A program made the translations under genes and the position numbers. From Prostheceraeus crozeri (Eukaryota; Platyhelminthes; Polycladida; Euryleptidae), in NCBI GenBank assembly GCA_907163375.1, contig CAJQUW010003414.1, forward strand, positions 124,001-188,000: a DNA stretch of 64,000 nucleotides, written 5' to 3'. Shown one piece after another: positions 46,048 through 57,130 of this stretch. The first letter of the stretch is position 1. Each line of letters opens with the position of its first letter. The notes below the pieces were generated by a model. That model did no database searches and was not told the origin of the DNA. It saw nothing but the letters and a program-made list of their open reading frames with translations.

Positions 46048-48410
46048 TCAAGAATGAGGAAGACTGCAGTAGAATTCGGCATGTCCGGGCGGAATAACTG
46101 AGGTCGTCCCACGACACAAAGACAACAAATCGTCATATTTAGCTTTGGACAGCTTGACAGGATCTTTTGATAGTGGCTTGGGCTCATTTAGATTTCTATT
46201 TCGTTTTGTGTTTATGTCCAAAATGTCCCATTCATCATAATGGTGGCTGAATTTCAAAAAATTTGATCATGGCCTTTTTCTAATTTAACCTTTTTTATTT
46301 TCGTCCAGTCTAAATGGTTCGAGCTCGTTCGAAGAGTCCTATTGCGTAGAAGACCAATATCGTTACGGTAACTTTTGAAATCGAGCAAAAAAACTCATTG
46401 TTTGCCAACGTGAAGGTCTTATATGGCTTTTTCCGACATGACATTTTGGTAATTGTAGTGAGTTCCTGAGGAACGAATTCCTGCCCGCTTTATTCCACCC
46501 TCTATCGTTGAATGCATGGCATCTCCTTCAGATTCCCCATGTCCTGCTACAAAATAAGTCAATGTGACGCATTCGATCGTTTTGGAGGATGCCAGGAAAT
46601 GGTGTATCATGGCGGGAGTATGCTATTTTTATTCTGCCCAGCGCATCCATCAGCATATAGAGCGATCTTCTTAGTATCCAAAGAAGATGTATCGATGTCT
46701 CTCAGGTAGTGAAATACACACGAAGATATTGCGTTTGCACCTCTGTGAGCTTCTGTTTCATTCCAACAAAATGAATATCCTTGACCTGAGCCCAAATCGA
46801 ATATCGTAAAACAATAGCAAGATAATCTCCTTTTATAGAATATGGACGAGTTGTTTGAAATATGCAAATAGACTACCTGCATCAGGTCAAATACAACTGC
46901 AGCCATCCCTCCATTTACCTTGGCGCATTCTTTGACGTCTTTTTTCTGCTCCCTTACGATGTTCTTCTCCGAAATATGTTCCTCCCACCTTGATTGCAAT
47001 GTGTTTCTGTTATCCCTTTCCATCTCTGTTTCTTCATTTGGAAAAGCCGGGTTTGCTGTTGCACATAAGTCACATAGATCTTTCTTTGGCTTGAAGAACT
47101 TAATATTCAAGCTATTAAATACATTTCTGTAGGTCGATAAAGATGCCACGGTAAGATCTTGGTTATTAGCCCATTCCTGGTACATTTCATACATTTTCAA
47201 TACAGTAAATGTTGGATTCAAATAGTGGCAAGTCGAATCTTTTCTGGTATAGTGGCTCTCTACTCTCGGGTATAAGTTGATGTCCTCCTTTACTGAATTC
47301 CTGATTCTTTTCTGAATGATTTCCTTTCGAGCACCGCCTCTAGCATCTTTGTTAACACATCCTTCGTTGTCAGTCTTCTTTATCACGGTTCTCACTTGTT
47401 GGTCACAAGTATGTCCTATCGTTGATAAGAACATCGACTTGCAAACAGATATTTTCAGATCAGTCATAGTTAGATGGTATCTTAGGGACAACCCCTTCTT
47501 CTTATTGATTTCATCCGGGCGATCTTTTGAATTAACGATTATGACATGTCTTGCAATGAAATTGCGCTGCTCTTGAAGATCCTATCCATAAAAACTGTTG
47601 AAAATACATGATCGCAACTCATCAGGAAATTGGTGGCAATAAAAACGTTTCTAATTCTCTGTGTGATTGCATCTTGGCAATAAATTGCGTTCCAATCGTT
47701 TTCTGCCTTGCCGATCTTGATATGATTTACCGCTATCTTTCAACTTCTTATTCATTATGCGCTTATTCACTTACCGGCTTGGAGTAGGTAAAGAATTTGA
47801 ATTCAATTGTTCGACAGGAACACCGTCAATTTCGAAGGATGTCTCTATGATATCGTTATTACGAGTTTCAGTAGCATTTATGACTTGCGGGTCTCTTATG
47901 CCATCAAGTAAATTGTCTGCGACATTGAGTGGATCGTTTGTGGGATCGAGTGGATTGTTTGTGGGATCGAGTGAATCGTTTGCGACATCGAGTGGATCGT
48001 TTGTGGCACTGAGTGGGTCGTTTGTGGCATCAAGTGGATCGTTTGTGCCATTGAGTAGATCATCGAGTACTATGTGGGCATTAGAATCAATTGTAAACTC
48101 ATGCAAATCAGAAATCGCCACTGAATAACCCGTCGGAGGAATGTCAATCGGAACATCCGCAAATAAATTTGAAGTTCCAACTGGCTTGTCGAGTGGAAAA
48201 ACCCGTATCAAGTCAAAAGAAACATCACATTGATTCACACCGATCAAAGAGGTTGGAGATTATTGGAGTGTATGAATGGTCACCGTTGTAGTGAAGCACG
48301 TCATTTTCTTGTCCGTCGTTTTCCACCATGATGGATTTGATGGAGGAGAGAACTTTCTCTGCAGACAATACTGAACATTTTCGACCTGGAAAAATAGATG
48401 AAATAATCAA
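46048..48410 (-). pseudogene. DDE-type transposase of the QNKN/GHSQxEGD group
   Basis: Minus strand, in several blocks. The N-terminal acidic region (48247-47771) has a seven-residue repeat (NDPLDAT-like, about seven copies). A block near 47740-47500 has KKLKDSGKSYQDRQGRKRLE and the QRNFIARHV region. The catalytic block (47491-46607) has VESHYTRKDSTCHYL, KFFKPKKDLCDLC, VVFDLMQVVY (first Asp), YYKRRLSCY-like YKRRLSCYCFTIFD, and ALYADGCAGQNKN (second Asp). The next block (46610-46419) has FVAGHGESEGDAMHS (Glu). The last (46257-46048) has LSKAKYDDLLSLC and PGHAEFYCSLP. This order is that of an abundant invertebrate transposase type; I would compare it first with Sola elements but do not assign it. 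Introns or frame changes separate the blocks, for example at 46610 and near 48240. Confidence 0.8.
47900..48080 (-). repeat. 21-bp coding minisatellite in the transposase N-terminus
   Basis: Seven to eight units of the GATCGTTTGTGG(C/G)ATCGAGTG type, translated as NDPL(D/S/N)(A/P/V)(T/A). Frame is kept throughout, so the protein carries an acidic heptad-like repeat. Confidence 0.85.
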
Positions 48411-49385
48411 TTTTGGTCACTTCTTCTGATTCAGTTTAGAAAATCGACCAGGGGGAAGGGTAGGGCCGAGCCCAGTGATTCACTTAACTGCAGGTTTGAA
48501 GTAATTAATTGACCAGACAAATGAATACATTTTAATTTAGTATACTTTCTTTTCTTATAATGTTTAGGCCTTAATTTCAATTGTGTATTTCTAGAATATA
48601 TCATAGTGCTTTACAACTGATAGCTTATATCTAGTTCATTTAGGGATTGGCGATGTAGGGGATTAGGGCTTGATTAGGAATTCATAAGTTGTACTCACGT
48701 TTATTTTCTTCTATGTTCTCCAAAGCCGCAAGCACCATCGATATTCCTCTATTCATTTCGAAGATTTAGATCGGATAATATTAAATGTCTCAGCAGAATT
48801 CAGGATTTAATTGATGAAGGGACGGATGCGCTGGTTTCGTGATTGATAATTTCAAAAACACAATTATTATGTTGTTAATTTGTGACAATGTATTTTGAAG
48901 TTTCAATCAAATTTAGAAGTCTAATCAAATCAAATTGATACAAAAAGAGATTGTAAACAGAAACTGTTTACAATCTCCTTTGTATCAATCTGATAAACTG
49001 TTTGTCATTGAACAAACAACTCATTGAAAACAGATGCCATATATATTTGCATGGCAAACTCACGTATTTCAATTACGTTAGTTTGGAATGACAGGATAGG
49101 ATCTTCGACGCGCTAATCAATAAAATTCACGTATTCACGTAAACTCACGTATTCAAAATAAATATGATAGCTATTCAAGGCAAACTCATGCATCTCAGTA
49201 CGTCAGTTTGGAATATCATTTATTAAAGGAAAGCATCGTATGTGAGTTGGTCCCCCTTCTTTAAATTTACTATAAAAACCTATTTTGCTCTAATTTTGGT
49301 GTGATACTGTAAATCACGACTTAAGCTATTAAAAAACCAAAAATCTCAAAATCGCCAATTTTTGAGATACGTGAGTTTGGAATGT

Positions 49386-49663
49386 AGCACTGGTCAGCAA
49401 ATGCAATGACGGATACAAGTCTATCATAGCTCATTTTAAAGCTGAGAATGCAAGCTCTTGAATGATATGTGGCACGTTGAGATGCGACACGATTGGAAGG
49501 CATGAAAATCGATTGAATTCCAACGGAATTGAGGTGATCCGTTTTCATGATCAGCTCTGTGGTGGCGACGAAACAACCGCCAGTCTCATCGATCACATCA
49601 TCAGAGAATCTTAGACATCTTCACCAACAGTAATTTTTCAGGTAAGACAGCTGGGCTACTTAT
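49386..49663 (+). repeat. 278-bp direct repeat, right copy
   Basis: Starts inside the last bases of the transposon (AGCACTGGTCAG) and equals 44280-44557. Confidence 0.9.
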
Positions 49664-50093
49664 GATGCTTTTACACTACAATCTGAAGCTGGGATCAACT
49701 CGAGAGTTTGTGCAGCGGATTGTGTGTACAACGGTGCAATAATGGATCCAACAACTGCAGTAAAATCAAAAATTTGAGCTCCTGCCTCCTACGTTTGCGT
49801 AGACATCTAAAGGAAGTCCCCGAACTTGTGTTGTGTATCAGCCTGACCTTCCTACACAGCAAGAAAGCAGCAATTATTTTCTATGAATAGCCGTACATCA
49901 TCTCATAAATTGATTGGAGACGCAAATAAATAGGCCTATGCGTAGCGCATAATTGGAATGAACCATTTATGAGGCACCAACGTGCAAATTTGAACAATTT
50001 CTCGCCTAATTATGTAAACATCCTCTTGCACATTCAACAATAGCAAGTATATCGACCATAAGTTCAGAAAATTGACAGTTATATTTCTTTCAG
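49664..50093. other. Intron end before the receptor exon
   Basis: No coding signal that I can support. It ends in the strong acceptor TTATATTTCTTTCAG. Confidence 0.4.
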
Positions 50094-51070
50094 GTGGACT
50101 ATTCATTGACAGGCGAATGGTTTCTATGAAGACACCAATTTCAATGTTTTCTTGTGCTGGAGACAATGATCATTATGCTATGATATTCAACGCGGGACCA
50201 AACAGAAATTTATATTACGATACAGAAAAAACTACTGGTTGTCATGGTGAAATGAAAGATTCTGTAATCCTCAATTTTGTGAATAATGGCATTGTTGTAA
50301 TAATTAACTTGTATTGTATAGTAGTCATTTCATATAGAAGATTATACAAGTCTCGAAATTTTGCGTCCACCTTGTACTTGAGTTTTGCATTTGTTGCTTA
50401 TGTTTGTGGATATAACTATCTTATATTTTATCGTTATTTCATCAAGCTTTCTCGAATATCTTGTATTCTTGGTTATCAAGTATTTTCTATCGGAGCTTAT
50501 GTGTACGTCGGTGCGCTGCTCACCTTAAGTATAAACTGTGTTGGAGCAGTCTTCAAGCCGCTCACCTATCGTTTTATAATCACTATGAAACGAGCTTTGT
50601 ATTCCAATATTGTTTACGTATTTTCTTTGGTAATTGTGCAATTGATCTATCCGTTAATTGCTTACGGAAATGTTATGGATGGAGTTTTACCTTACCACTG
50701 CGCCTTGCGAGATGTACTTGATGATCAGTACAATATCGCTATGGCGGCATTTGCCTTGATTCTACTTTTCCTAATAGGGATTGCAAATGTTATTACTACA
50801 ATTGGTGTTGTCAAAGTGATATTATTCAGTAATAGCCTTAGAGCAAAAGAAAAATCCATAATGAAGGGAACTATCAAATTGTGCATCAAGCAAGGATTGA
50901 TAGTCATCGCTAACATTCTCTGCAACATGCCGCTGGTGTTGGATTCCTTAAATATCATTTATTGGAGAACGGAAAATTGTATTTTATTGGCCATGAGTGT
51001 TGGATTTTGGAATGTGCTGCTCCTGTCTTTATGCGACAAAAGAATCTTTATGGCATTGTCCTGTCGTTGA
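50094..51070 (+). CDS. Host receptor gene, last exon: rhodopsin-like seven-helix receptor
   Basis: A single 977-bp exon entering in phase 1 and ending at a stop (SCR*). It codes about 55 extracellular residues and then seven hydrophobic helices: VILNFVNNGIVVIINLYCIV (1), LYLSFAFVAYVCGYNYLIFY (2), GYQVFSIGAYVYVGALLTLS (3), IVYVFSLVIVQLIYPLIAYG (4), AMAAFALILLFLIGIANVIT (5), IKQGLIVIANILCNMPLVLD (6) and ILLAMSVGFWNVLLLSLCDK (7). A Cys before helix 3 (SCILGY) and one in loop 2 (PYHCAL) give the class A disulphide. INCVGAVFKPLTYRF replaces the DRY box, so signalling may be unusual; NPxxY is reduced to NVLLL. There is no GPS cleavage motif, which argues against the adhesion-GPCR class. The intracellular tail is very short. 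Upstream exons c and d fit its phase. Confidence 0.8.
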
Positions 51071-53230
51071 CTGATACATCTCGTAATTTGCTGCGTGTTG
51101 GCCTAAACTGTATGTATGTGAGTCATTCCACAGTTGCGGTCGTTTCACTCCGAGTAGCTAGCTACTTTTCAACAAAGATTGTCATATTAGAGACGCAATT
51201 CTTCTCGAAATCTAACTACACCTAAGATAGTGTCATGCACTGATAAATATCGCTCTACAATGGCTTACATACAATTTCATGCATTTTTCCATCTACAGTC
51301 CATTTCCTAAATCGTTGCACTACCCGAGAAACTCTTTTATCTCTTGCTTATTCTCATCAAACTGAGCCGTAAGCTGCTTAAGCTCATTTAATTGATTACT
51401 GAACTTATTCACTTGATCAGCCGAGACACTTGCTTGGCTCAGGAGACAGTGTGGTGTGCCTAATTAAATGAAGTAATTAGTGATTAGAAATATTATTCAT
51501 GATCATGTCATATCTGATCATGCCATTGATGTCATGTCATAACTTCCCCCGTTTCCTGTCATCATTGAGTGAGTTGCTAAAAGTCTTGTCGATTCACGTA
51601 TCGGACGCAGCAACTACAACGTGAAGAGATTGCTATTTTTTGTGAACAGGTGGCGAGTCTCAGTCTGACGCCAAGCCTTTGTGTGCCCGCAGATCAAGGA
51701 TTCAAAATCCTGACTTCCACCGAATGGTTGAGTATGGGAACAATACAAATGTGAAGTTTGCTAGTGAACGGATGAGCCAATAAAACTTGCATATTCTTGG
51801 AGCTAATGACACCAGCATTCTCTTAAACCCAAACTCGAAAGCGTTAATACAGCAAAAGTTATTAAGTTGCGTGCAGTTGACCGTTAAAAGCATTTCTAGC
51901 GCGAAAGTTAGCGGAAAATCAAGCAAACGTATTAAATTAGTAAAACTGTACCAAATGTTGTCGAAATTCGAAAAAAAATTATATCATCTGAAAGCTTAAC
52001 ACGAGCCTGATTGAATAGTGACAATCTTAATTTTCTATTTTGCATAGTTTAGTCTGTAGGCATCGGTGAATGAATTTACCAAAAAAACATACTTTTATGT
52101 CTGCTGACCACATCTGACGAGACACAACCTATTCACTCTGCCAAATCAAAGTACGAAACACATCCTTTCACATTGCATAAAGTTGACTGAAATTCAGCAT
52201 ATTCATCAATGAAAAAATCAGGTCAGACAATTTCAGCAGCATTTTTTCGGTAAAACCTATTTATACTGTATCTTTTTGTACATTCAACGAATCTTAAAAT
52301 CTTTACATTATGATGACGCTGAGTGATAGCTCACACTGTCTGTCAATTTTCATTAAAAGATGCTGTCGTCTACATGTTAAAATCCTGCATTAAACAAAAC
52401 GATCAATTTTTTTCAGAAGGCCTACTGACCACAACTGACCACTCAAGAAATTAAAATGTATGCCAAAATAATCTATGGATCAAAAGGTTACATATGGCAC
52501 ATCGTTTATTAAAATTCGAACCAGGACTTCAACATGAAAATTACATTTGAAAATAGGTTAACTGTTTTTTTGTCCAATTATTTATGAAACGGTCTTAATG
52601 GCACTAAATGTACCCGACAGCGGTCGTTTTAAAAACACGCTTTTCAATTACTTGTACACAAAGAAATTTTTCAGAGGAACTGCTACACATGAAGCTATGA
52701 AATCTTCACAGTATACTTTTTATTCACTTCACTTGTTATCTCCAGCAAAGAACAATTAAACAAATAGCAGAAGTCTCCGGAATTCATGGGCGGACAGAAT
52801 CGCGCTCTCTTTCATGACATTGATTCTAATTAAATGTCTTTAGTAAGTAGGACACACCATCATATTCTGCTGTATGATTAAGCTTCAGTTGTTTCAATTT
52901 TATCATAATTGCTTCTACAATGTTGATTTCATAATATGTGTTTCCTTTGTATCTGATACGAAATTGATTAGTTGTGTCCTGAGTTACAGTTATTTATGTG
53001 TTCTTTTGCTGCTGTGTTTGTTCTTTTATGTTCATCAATCCTCTGCGAATTGCTATGATTGCACTTTATTGCTTGCGCATGGAAAGTAAACAGAAATTCT
53101 ATTGAAATATTATTTAGGCAATAATCAGATGATTCTGTTATTATTGGTGCAATGTAATTCTCACTAAGTCAGTGATTAATATAACTGAATATAACTTGCG
53201 CTTTCTCATCTTCGGACATTATAATTCCTG
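51071..53230. other. Downstream flank of the receptor gene, weak signals
   Basis: Holds a possible minus-strand terminal exon (51320-51459, described separately), a plus-strand frame at 51787-51999 of unknown nature and a short hydrophobic frame at 52874-53089. I see no transposon ends here. Confidence 0.35.
51320..51459 (-). CDS. Possible last exon of a minus-strand gene, coiled-coil end
   Basis: On the minus strand, after an AATTAG acceptor, an open segment reads SADQVNKFSNQLNELKQL and then TAQFDENKQEIKEFLG, followed by a stop. The hydrophobic spacing (V, F, L, L, L, F, I, F) suggests a coiled coil. It is short and no partner exon was found, so it could be chance or a fragment of a TE protein. 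Confidence 0.3.
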
Positions 53231-53239
53231 CAGATAGAT

Positions 53240-53560
53240 TGGGGGAACAGGGAGGAGGTCTCTTATGGAGAGGATAACTGGATATCGCTTTGACATCAAA
53301 CATAATGATGAAGGCAAAGTATTGTCATTTTATTGTTTAGAACAAGGTCATCAACAACATAACGTTAAAGTCTCTATATTGGATGAGATCAAAGGAAATG
53401 AAATTGAACGAAAAAGAAAAGAAATGAAATTCATAAGTCAGTTGATGACTCATCATCCTTTTGGTTTGAATATGCAGCATGTTTTACAGCGGTCACGTAC
53501 ATGTATATTTGACCCTGAATCTCCTATGTCTGCAACCAGTATGTCTGCTAATTGACATAT
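53240..53560 (+). pseudogene. PLE-type GIY-YIG element tail (PLE-E)
   Basis: The frame from 53265 has TGYRFDIKHNDEGKVLSFY, then NVKVSILDEIKGNE and SQLMTHHPFGLNMQH. The pattern (V)SI(L/I)D...RxxxExxxI..L.T..P(F/x)GLN is the C-terminal part of GIY-YIG nucleases in PLE and similar retroelements. Only this tail remains. It is followed at 53686 by a hammerhead-like motif, as in PLE 3' ends. The lineage differs from PLE-A to PLE-D. Confidence 0.55.
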
Positions 53561-53685
53561 ACATGTAGAATAAGCATCATTCTATCCCTTCTGTTTCTAT
53601 GATTCTATGCCTACAATCCTGATATCTTGCAAATATTTTTGATGCATTTACCAATTTGTATTTTGCATCTTTTTGTATGTCTTTC

Positions 53686-53742
53686 TATTCCTGATGAAGG
53701 ATGTGAGTGGCTGCTCCACTCCTATCCGAAACCGGTAGAATA
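53686..53742 (+). ncRNA. Hammerhead-ribozyme-like motif
   Basis: All parts of a type I hammerhead can be placed. Stem I is TATTC (53686-53690) with GAATA (53738-53742). The core box is CTGATGA (53691-53697). Stem II is GGAT-GTGAGTGG / CCACTCC-TATCC around the loop CTGC. GAAA is at 53728-53731. A minimal stem III CC/GG follows, and TA before GAATA is the expected cleavage site. A very short stem III is typical for PLE hammerheads. One doubt: an extra A (53698) sits between the core box and stem II. It lies 130 bp after the PLE-E coding end. Confidence 0.55.
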
Positions 53743-53826
53743 AACAATTTCCAACATCATCTACTTGATTTAGTCACGATGTTAATACTATATAGCCTAA
53801 TTCCTGTAGAAAGAGTGATAAAGTAC

Positions 53827-54110
53827 GAGGGGGTAATTTCGCCATGCTTTCATTCAAATGATGTTTTCGAATGCTTGATTAATTTATCTATGGAATCGTT
53901 ATTACTTTTCCATCCATTCTATGCATGCTTTTGAAAATGTTACATAAATATACACTGAATACAATTCATTACTACTTCCAACTACTTAATAATTTAGATT
54001 TAAAGCGATTAGGGGATATTTCGCCATGTTTTCTAGCATCATGTAAAAACGAGATACTCGCAAATGCTCATAAACATATTTCATTGCTGAATCAATGGAC
54101 ATCTTTTCTT
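53827..54110. repeat. Two copies of a GGGG(A/T)ATTTCGCCATG motif
   Basis: GGGGGTAATTTCGCCATGCT (53827) and GGGGATATTTCGCCATGTTT (54013) are in the same orientation, each followed by AT-rich sequence. They may be end or subterminal repeats of a decayed DNA element that also includes the minus-strand Cys-rich frame next to it. Confidence 0.4.
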
Positions 54111-54134
54111 TTGTCATGTAGAATAGCAGCACAT

Positions 54135-54480
54135 GTACTAAGCAGAACATCAACAACATGCTCGATACTTGGTCTGTCCTTTATTTTCACAATTAAAACA
54201 CTGATCCACACCAAAGCAACTTTCACAACACCAGAATGAGCAAGCTGCACATCTTGACCAGTCCTCAACATTGTCACGGTCATATTCGGTCTCTCAAAGG
54301 CTGCAGAGATACATGGAGGAACTCACAAGCTTTTTCTTGCTATCCGTTTTTGCAGGTTTAAATCTCAGTTTTACTTTCATTTGTCTCTTCTTTTTGATTT
54401 CATCTCTGTTCTTCATCAAATCTCTTACGATGGTATTATATTCTTCTGATTCAAGGCTGTTACTGGTTCTTTTGGGCTAC
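54135..54480 (-). pseudogene. Cys-rich C-terminal fragment, probably of a transposase
   Basis: Minus-strand reading gives RDEIKKKRQMKVKLRFKP, a lysine-rich linker, and then a dense cysteine cluster WSRCAACSFWCCESCFG followed by CFNCENKGQTKYRACC. It resembles the zinc-binding ends of pogo/jerky- or PIF-type proteins, but the fit is loose. At least one stop lies between the linker and the cluster. I do not assign a family. Confidence 0.35.
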
Positions 54481-54489
54481 TGAATGATG

Positions 54490-55228
54490 CCGATCGAATA
54501 GATGAATTAGGTGTCTAATGCGTGGCTTCATTGTATGCTGTTATCAATTCAGACAAGTATTTGATTACACCGACAAAAATTCGTAATCCAAAATTCTAAA
54601 AGCCGATGTAAAATAGCGCCAAAATTTCCTACTTTACTTATTTGTAGAATTGAATACTAATTATTAAGCTACTTTGAATATAGTCTTACCGTGAATCCTT
54701 GGGTCAGTAGGTGATGCACATTGCAAGAAAAGTGTCAATTTTAGAAGCAATTTGATTTGATTTGTCAGATATTACAAGATTCAAATTTAAGTCATAAACA
54801 TAGGAGAATGCATGGACGCCTAAATATTTTTGCATTTAGATATTATGCAAACATCTAGGCATTGACTTCTAAATTTCTCTGGACAGATAGGTGAGCAAAA
54901 TTTGAAGTGATTTTCTAGATGATCTCTGATCTAGGCGTCCATGGAGAATGTAACTCTATGACTGGAGAAATTTCTATGTGTCAAAAGCCGCTATTGTAGT
55001 TCTACCGAGAGAAGTCTATGTCTCAGATGTTAACAAACCATGATATTTGAAAATGAATACATCACTGGTAGTGAATATATCATGATTATAAATTACACAT
55101 TATTGGCAATCTATTTCTAGCATAATCAAATCGATTTGAGTTTTAAGAGAATTTGAGAGAAGAGAGAGAGAAAATTATATATTTGTAAGTAGAAATCAGA
55201 AATTACAAAATAATTTTACAAAAATAGT
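54490..55228. other. AT-rich sequence with a 133-bp inverted-repeat element
   Basis: 54811-54943 is bounded by CATGGACGCCTA and TAGGCGTCCATG, with a further CATCTAGGCATTG inside; it is a very small MITE or hairpin. The rest is featureless. Confidence 0.5.
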
Positions 55229-56754
55229 TCAAGTCAAAGACGTCAAGTTATTAGATAACAGAGATGAAAAAATCACAAAGCAGTTGTGTCTATGTTTCGT
55301 TCGGGAGAAAGAGACAGGGTAACGTTCATTCTTCCTATGTGGTACAATGTCAAAAAGAGGATGATCTGGACTTTGATAATTTTGAAGAAAGTCTTCAAAT
55401 AGTTTGGGTCTTCTTACTAAAAAGTTTTCAATATTGTTTTGACAAGGGCAAGATGGCATACAAATAATTTTCTTCGCACGCTTAACGATCTTTCTTACAG
55501 TGCTATAACAAAATGAATCAAATCTACCGAATAACTGTGTAACATACAATAATAATGATTCAATATTGGCAGTGTAAACTTGCCACAGTTCATCATGATT
55601 TAGACAGCTCTTCAAAATCTTCAATAAATACAGACGTCTTGAACAACGAAGTTCGATCTCCTTAAAATGTTCCGTCCATGTTAAATTATTATTCCAAGCA
55701 ACGCCTAATATTGTCATATCGTCAACAAGACTAAGAGGAAATGAGACATCAATACTACTACATTTCTTATGAAAAACAATGCCCTTAGTTTTTGATTCAT
55801 TGAGTACAAATGAATTAGAGAGTGTCCAATCTTTCACATGATAATATTCAAAGTTGATAGTAGAGATACATTGGGAAACACAACTTTTATATATTGGACA
55901 AATTTCATAAATATCGTCGGCATATTGTGCAATGTTAGTAATAGCGGAAAAAGGTTTCAAGTCATGACAGTACAATATAAAGACAAAAAGGCCCTAATAA
56001 TGACCCTTGAGGAGCTCCACTAGTAACATAGGAGAAGGAACTGTGACTATCTTGAAATTTCACAAACTGAAATTGACTTTCTAAGTATGAGCACATGATC
56101 TTAACAAAACCATTTGGAAAATGTAAATTCAAAAGTTTTTCGAGGTGCAACTTATGACAAAATGGTATCAAAAGCTTTTGATATATCATAGTTCAGCAAT
56201 AAACATGCTCAAACATCATCAATATCTAGAAGGGCAGTAATATAGTCGTGTACAGAAACGAGGCAGCAACTAGATTTTGGTCTGTAAGCAAATTGAAAAT
56301 GAGGAACATGACGGTAAAACATAATACGGATGTCATTAAGCAACGTGAGTTCAAGCAATTTTGCTGGGACACTCAACAACGTTATAGGTCTTAGTTGCTC
56401 AATAGTTGGATTAGAAATTTTCGGAACAGGTGAAACAGTACGCATTTTAAATATTCTAGGAACGTATCTTTGAAAGATGCTACAGTAGATGATATTTCAC
56501 AATGGTTCACTAAGAAATGGTGCAGCGAGTTTGTAGAGGATGCTTTGTATACCATCTGACCCAGTGGCTTTCGACGTTGATAACTTCTCAAGATATTGAA
56601 ATATAACAAATAGCTCAGAAAAGAGACACCAACTCTCATCATCAACAATAGAGGAAATATCAAAAACTTCTCTCTGCTTGAATACAGAAACAAACTGGTT
56701 ATTAATCGCATTTGCAACATCTTCTGAATTGAAACAATTGTGCCTGCTTGTAAT
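55229..56754 (-). pseudogene. LINE reverse transcriptase, 3' part
   Basis: Minus strand, several frames. Landmarks are SEDVANAINNQFVSVF (start of the polymerase), KATGSDGIQSILYKL (motif 1 region), ISNPTIEQLRPITLLS (motif 2), SGAPQGSLLGPFCLYI (motif B), IAQYADDIYEI (catalytic YADD) and LGVAWNNNLTWTEHFK (after the active site). The tail ends SLLSNNLTSLT. The order is complete but split over five frames, so it is dead. Its 5' continuation is at 61440-61742, on the other side of the P-type transposon. The type is Jockey/I/CR1-like. Confidence 0.85.
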
Positions 56755-56762
56755 TTTATAAA
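56755..56762. repeat. 8-bp target duplication TTTATAAA, left
   Basis: Identical to 61432-61439. It flanks the P-type composite element. Confidence 0.85.
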
Positions 56763-57130
56763 TAAAAAGCGCACAGAATGCTTTCGAAGTCATCACTAAG
56801 TTTACTGAAATTAGGAAGAAAAATGTAAACCTGACGTGTTTCGACTGGTCTTGTCAAAGGTAACCCAGCATGTGAAATTACATTGAAAGATAGACATTTT
56901 ATAAGAAGGAGAAAGTTGATATTCAGGTCAACACGCGATAGCAGCGGCAGACTGTGAGTCACCCGATTACCATTGCAAGCGAAGATAAATCACATGGTCC
57001 ATTTGCTTGCACAGGTTGGGATTATCACGTCTAATAAACAATGCCTCGAGGATACGTAAAATGCGGTCATTGTAAGTGTGCAAGGCGGGCTATGATACAG
57101 GCCATCTCATCATGCAACTGGAGTCGACGA
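56763..57130 (-). repeat. Left inverted arm, PLE 3' end in antisense
   Basis: Read on the minus strand this is the last 37 codons of a PLE endonuclease (NDRILRILEALFIRRDNP to LRLQW and stop, 57076-56966) followed by about 200 bp of tail with the hammerhead-like GACAAGACCAGTCGAAACAC (56835-56854). Confidence 0.8.

Larger units (their letters stand above)
44564..49387 (-). mobile_element. 4.8-kb DNA transposon with transposase on the minus strand
   Basis: Inverted ends of 26 bp begin CTACATTCCAAACTCACGTA and the right end is its mirror (TACGTGAGTTTGGAATGTAG). Further copies of the AACTCACGTATTTCA motif lie inside the right end (49062, 49150, 49185). The only gene is a transposase (46048-48410, minus). 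No classical target duplication is seen; instead 278-bp direct repeats bracket the element. Confidence 0.85.

Noticed and set aside
46920-47132. Plus-strand frames over the 4.8-kb transposon (also 47316-47576 and 47757-48128)
   Set aside because: They mirror the transposase on the minus strand. The Ser/Gly repeat in 47757-48128 is the complement of the NDPLDAT repeat.
52874-53089. Small secreted or membrane protein
   Set aside because: Hydrophobic low-complexity frame in AT-rich DNA with no second feature to support it.
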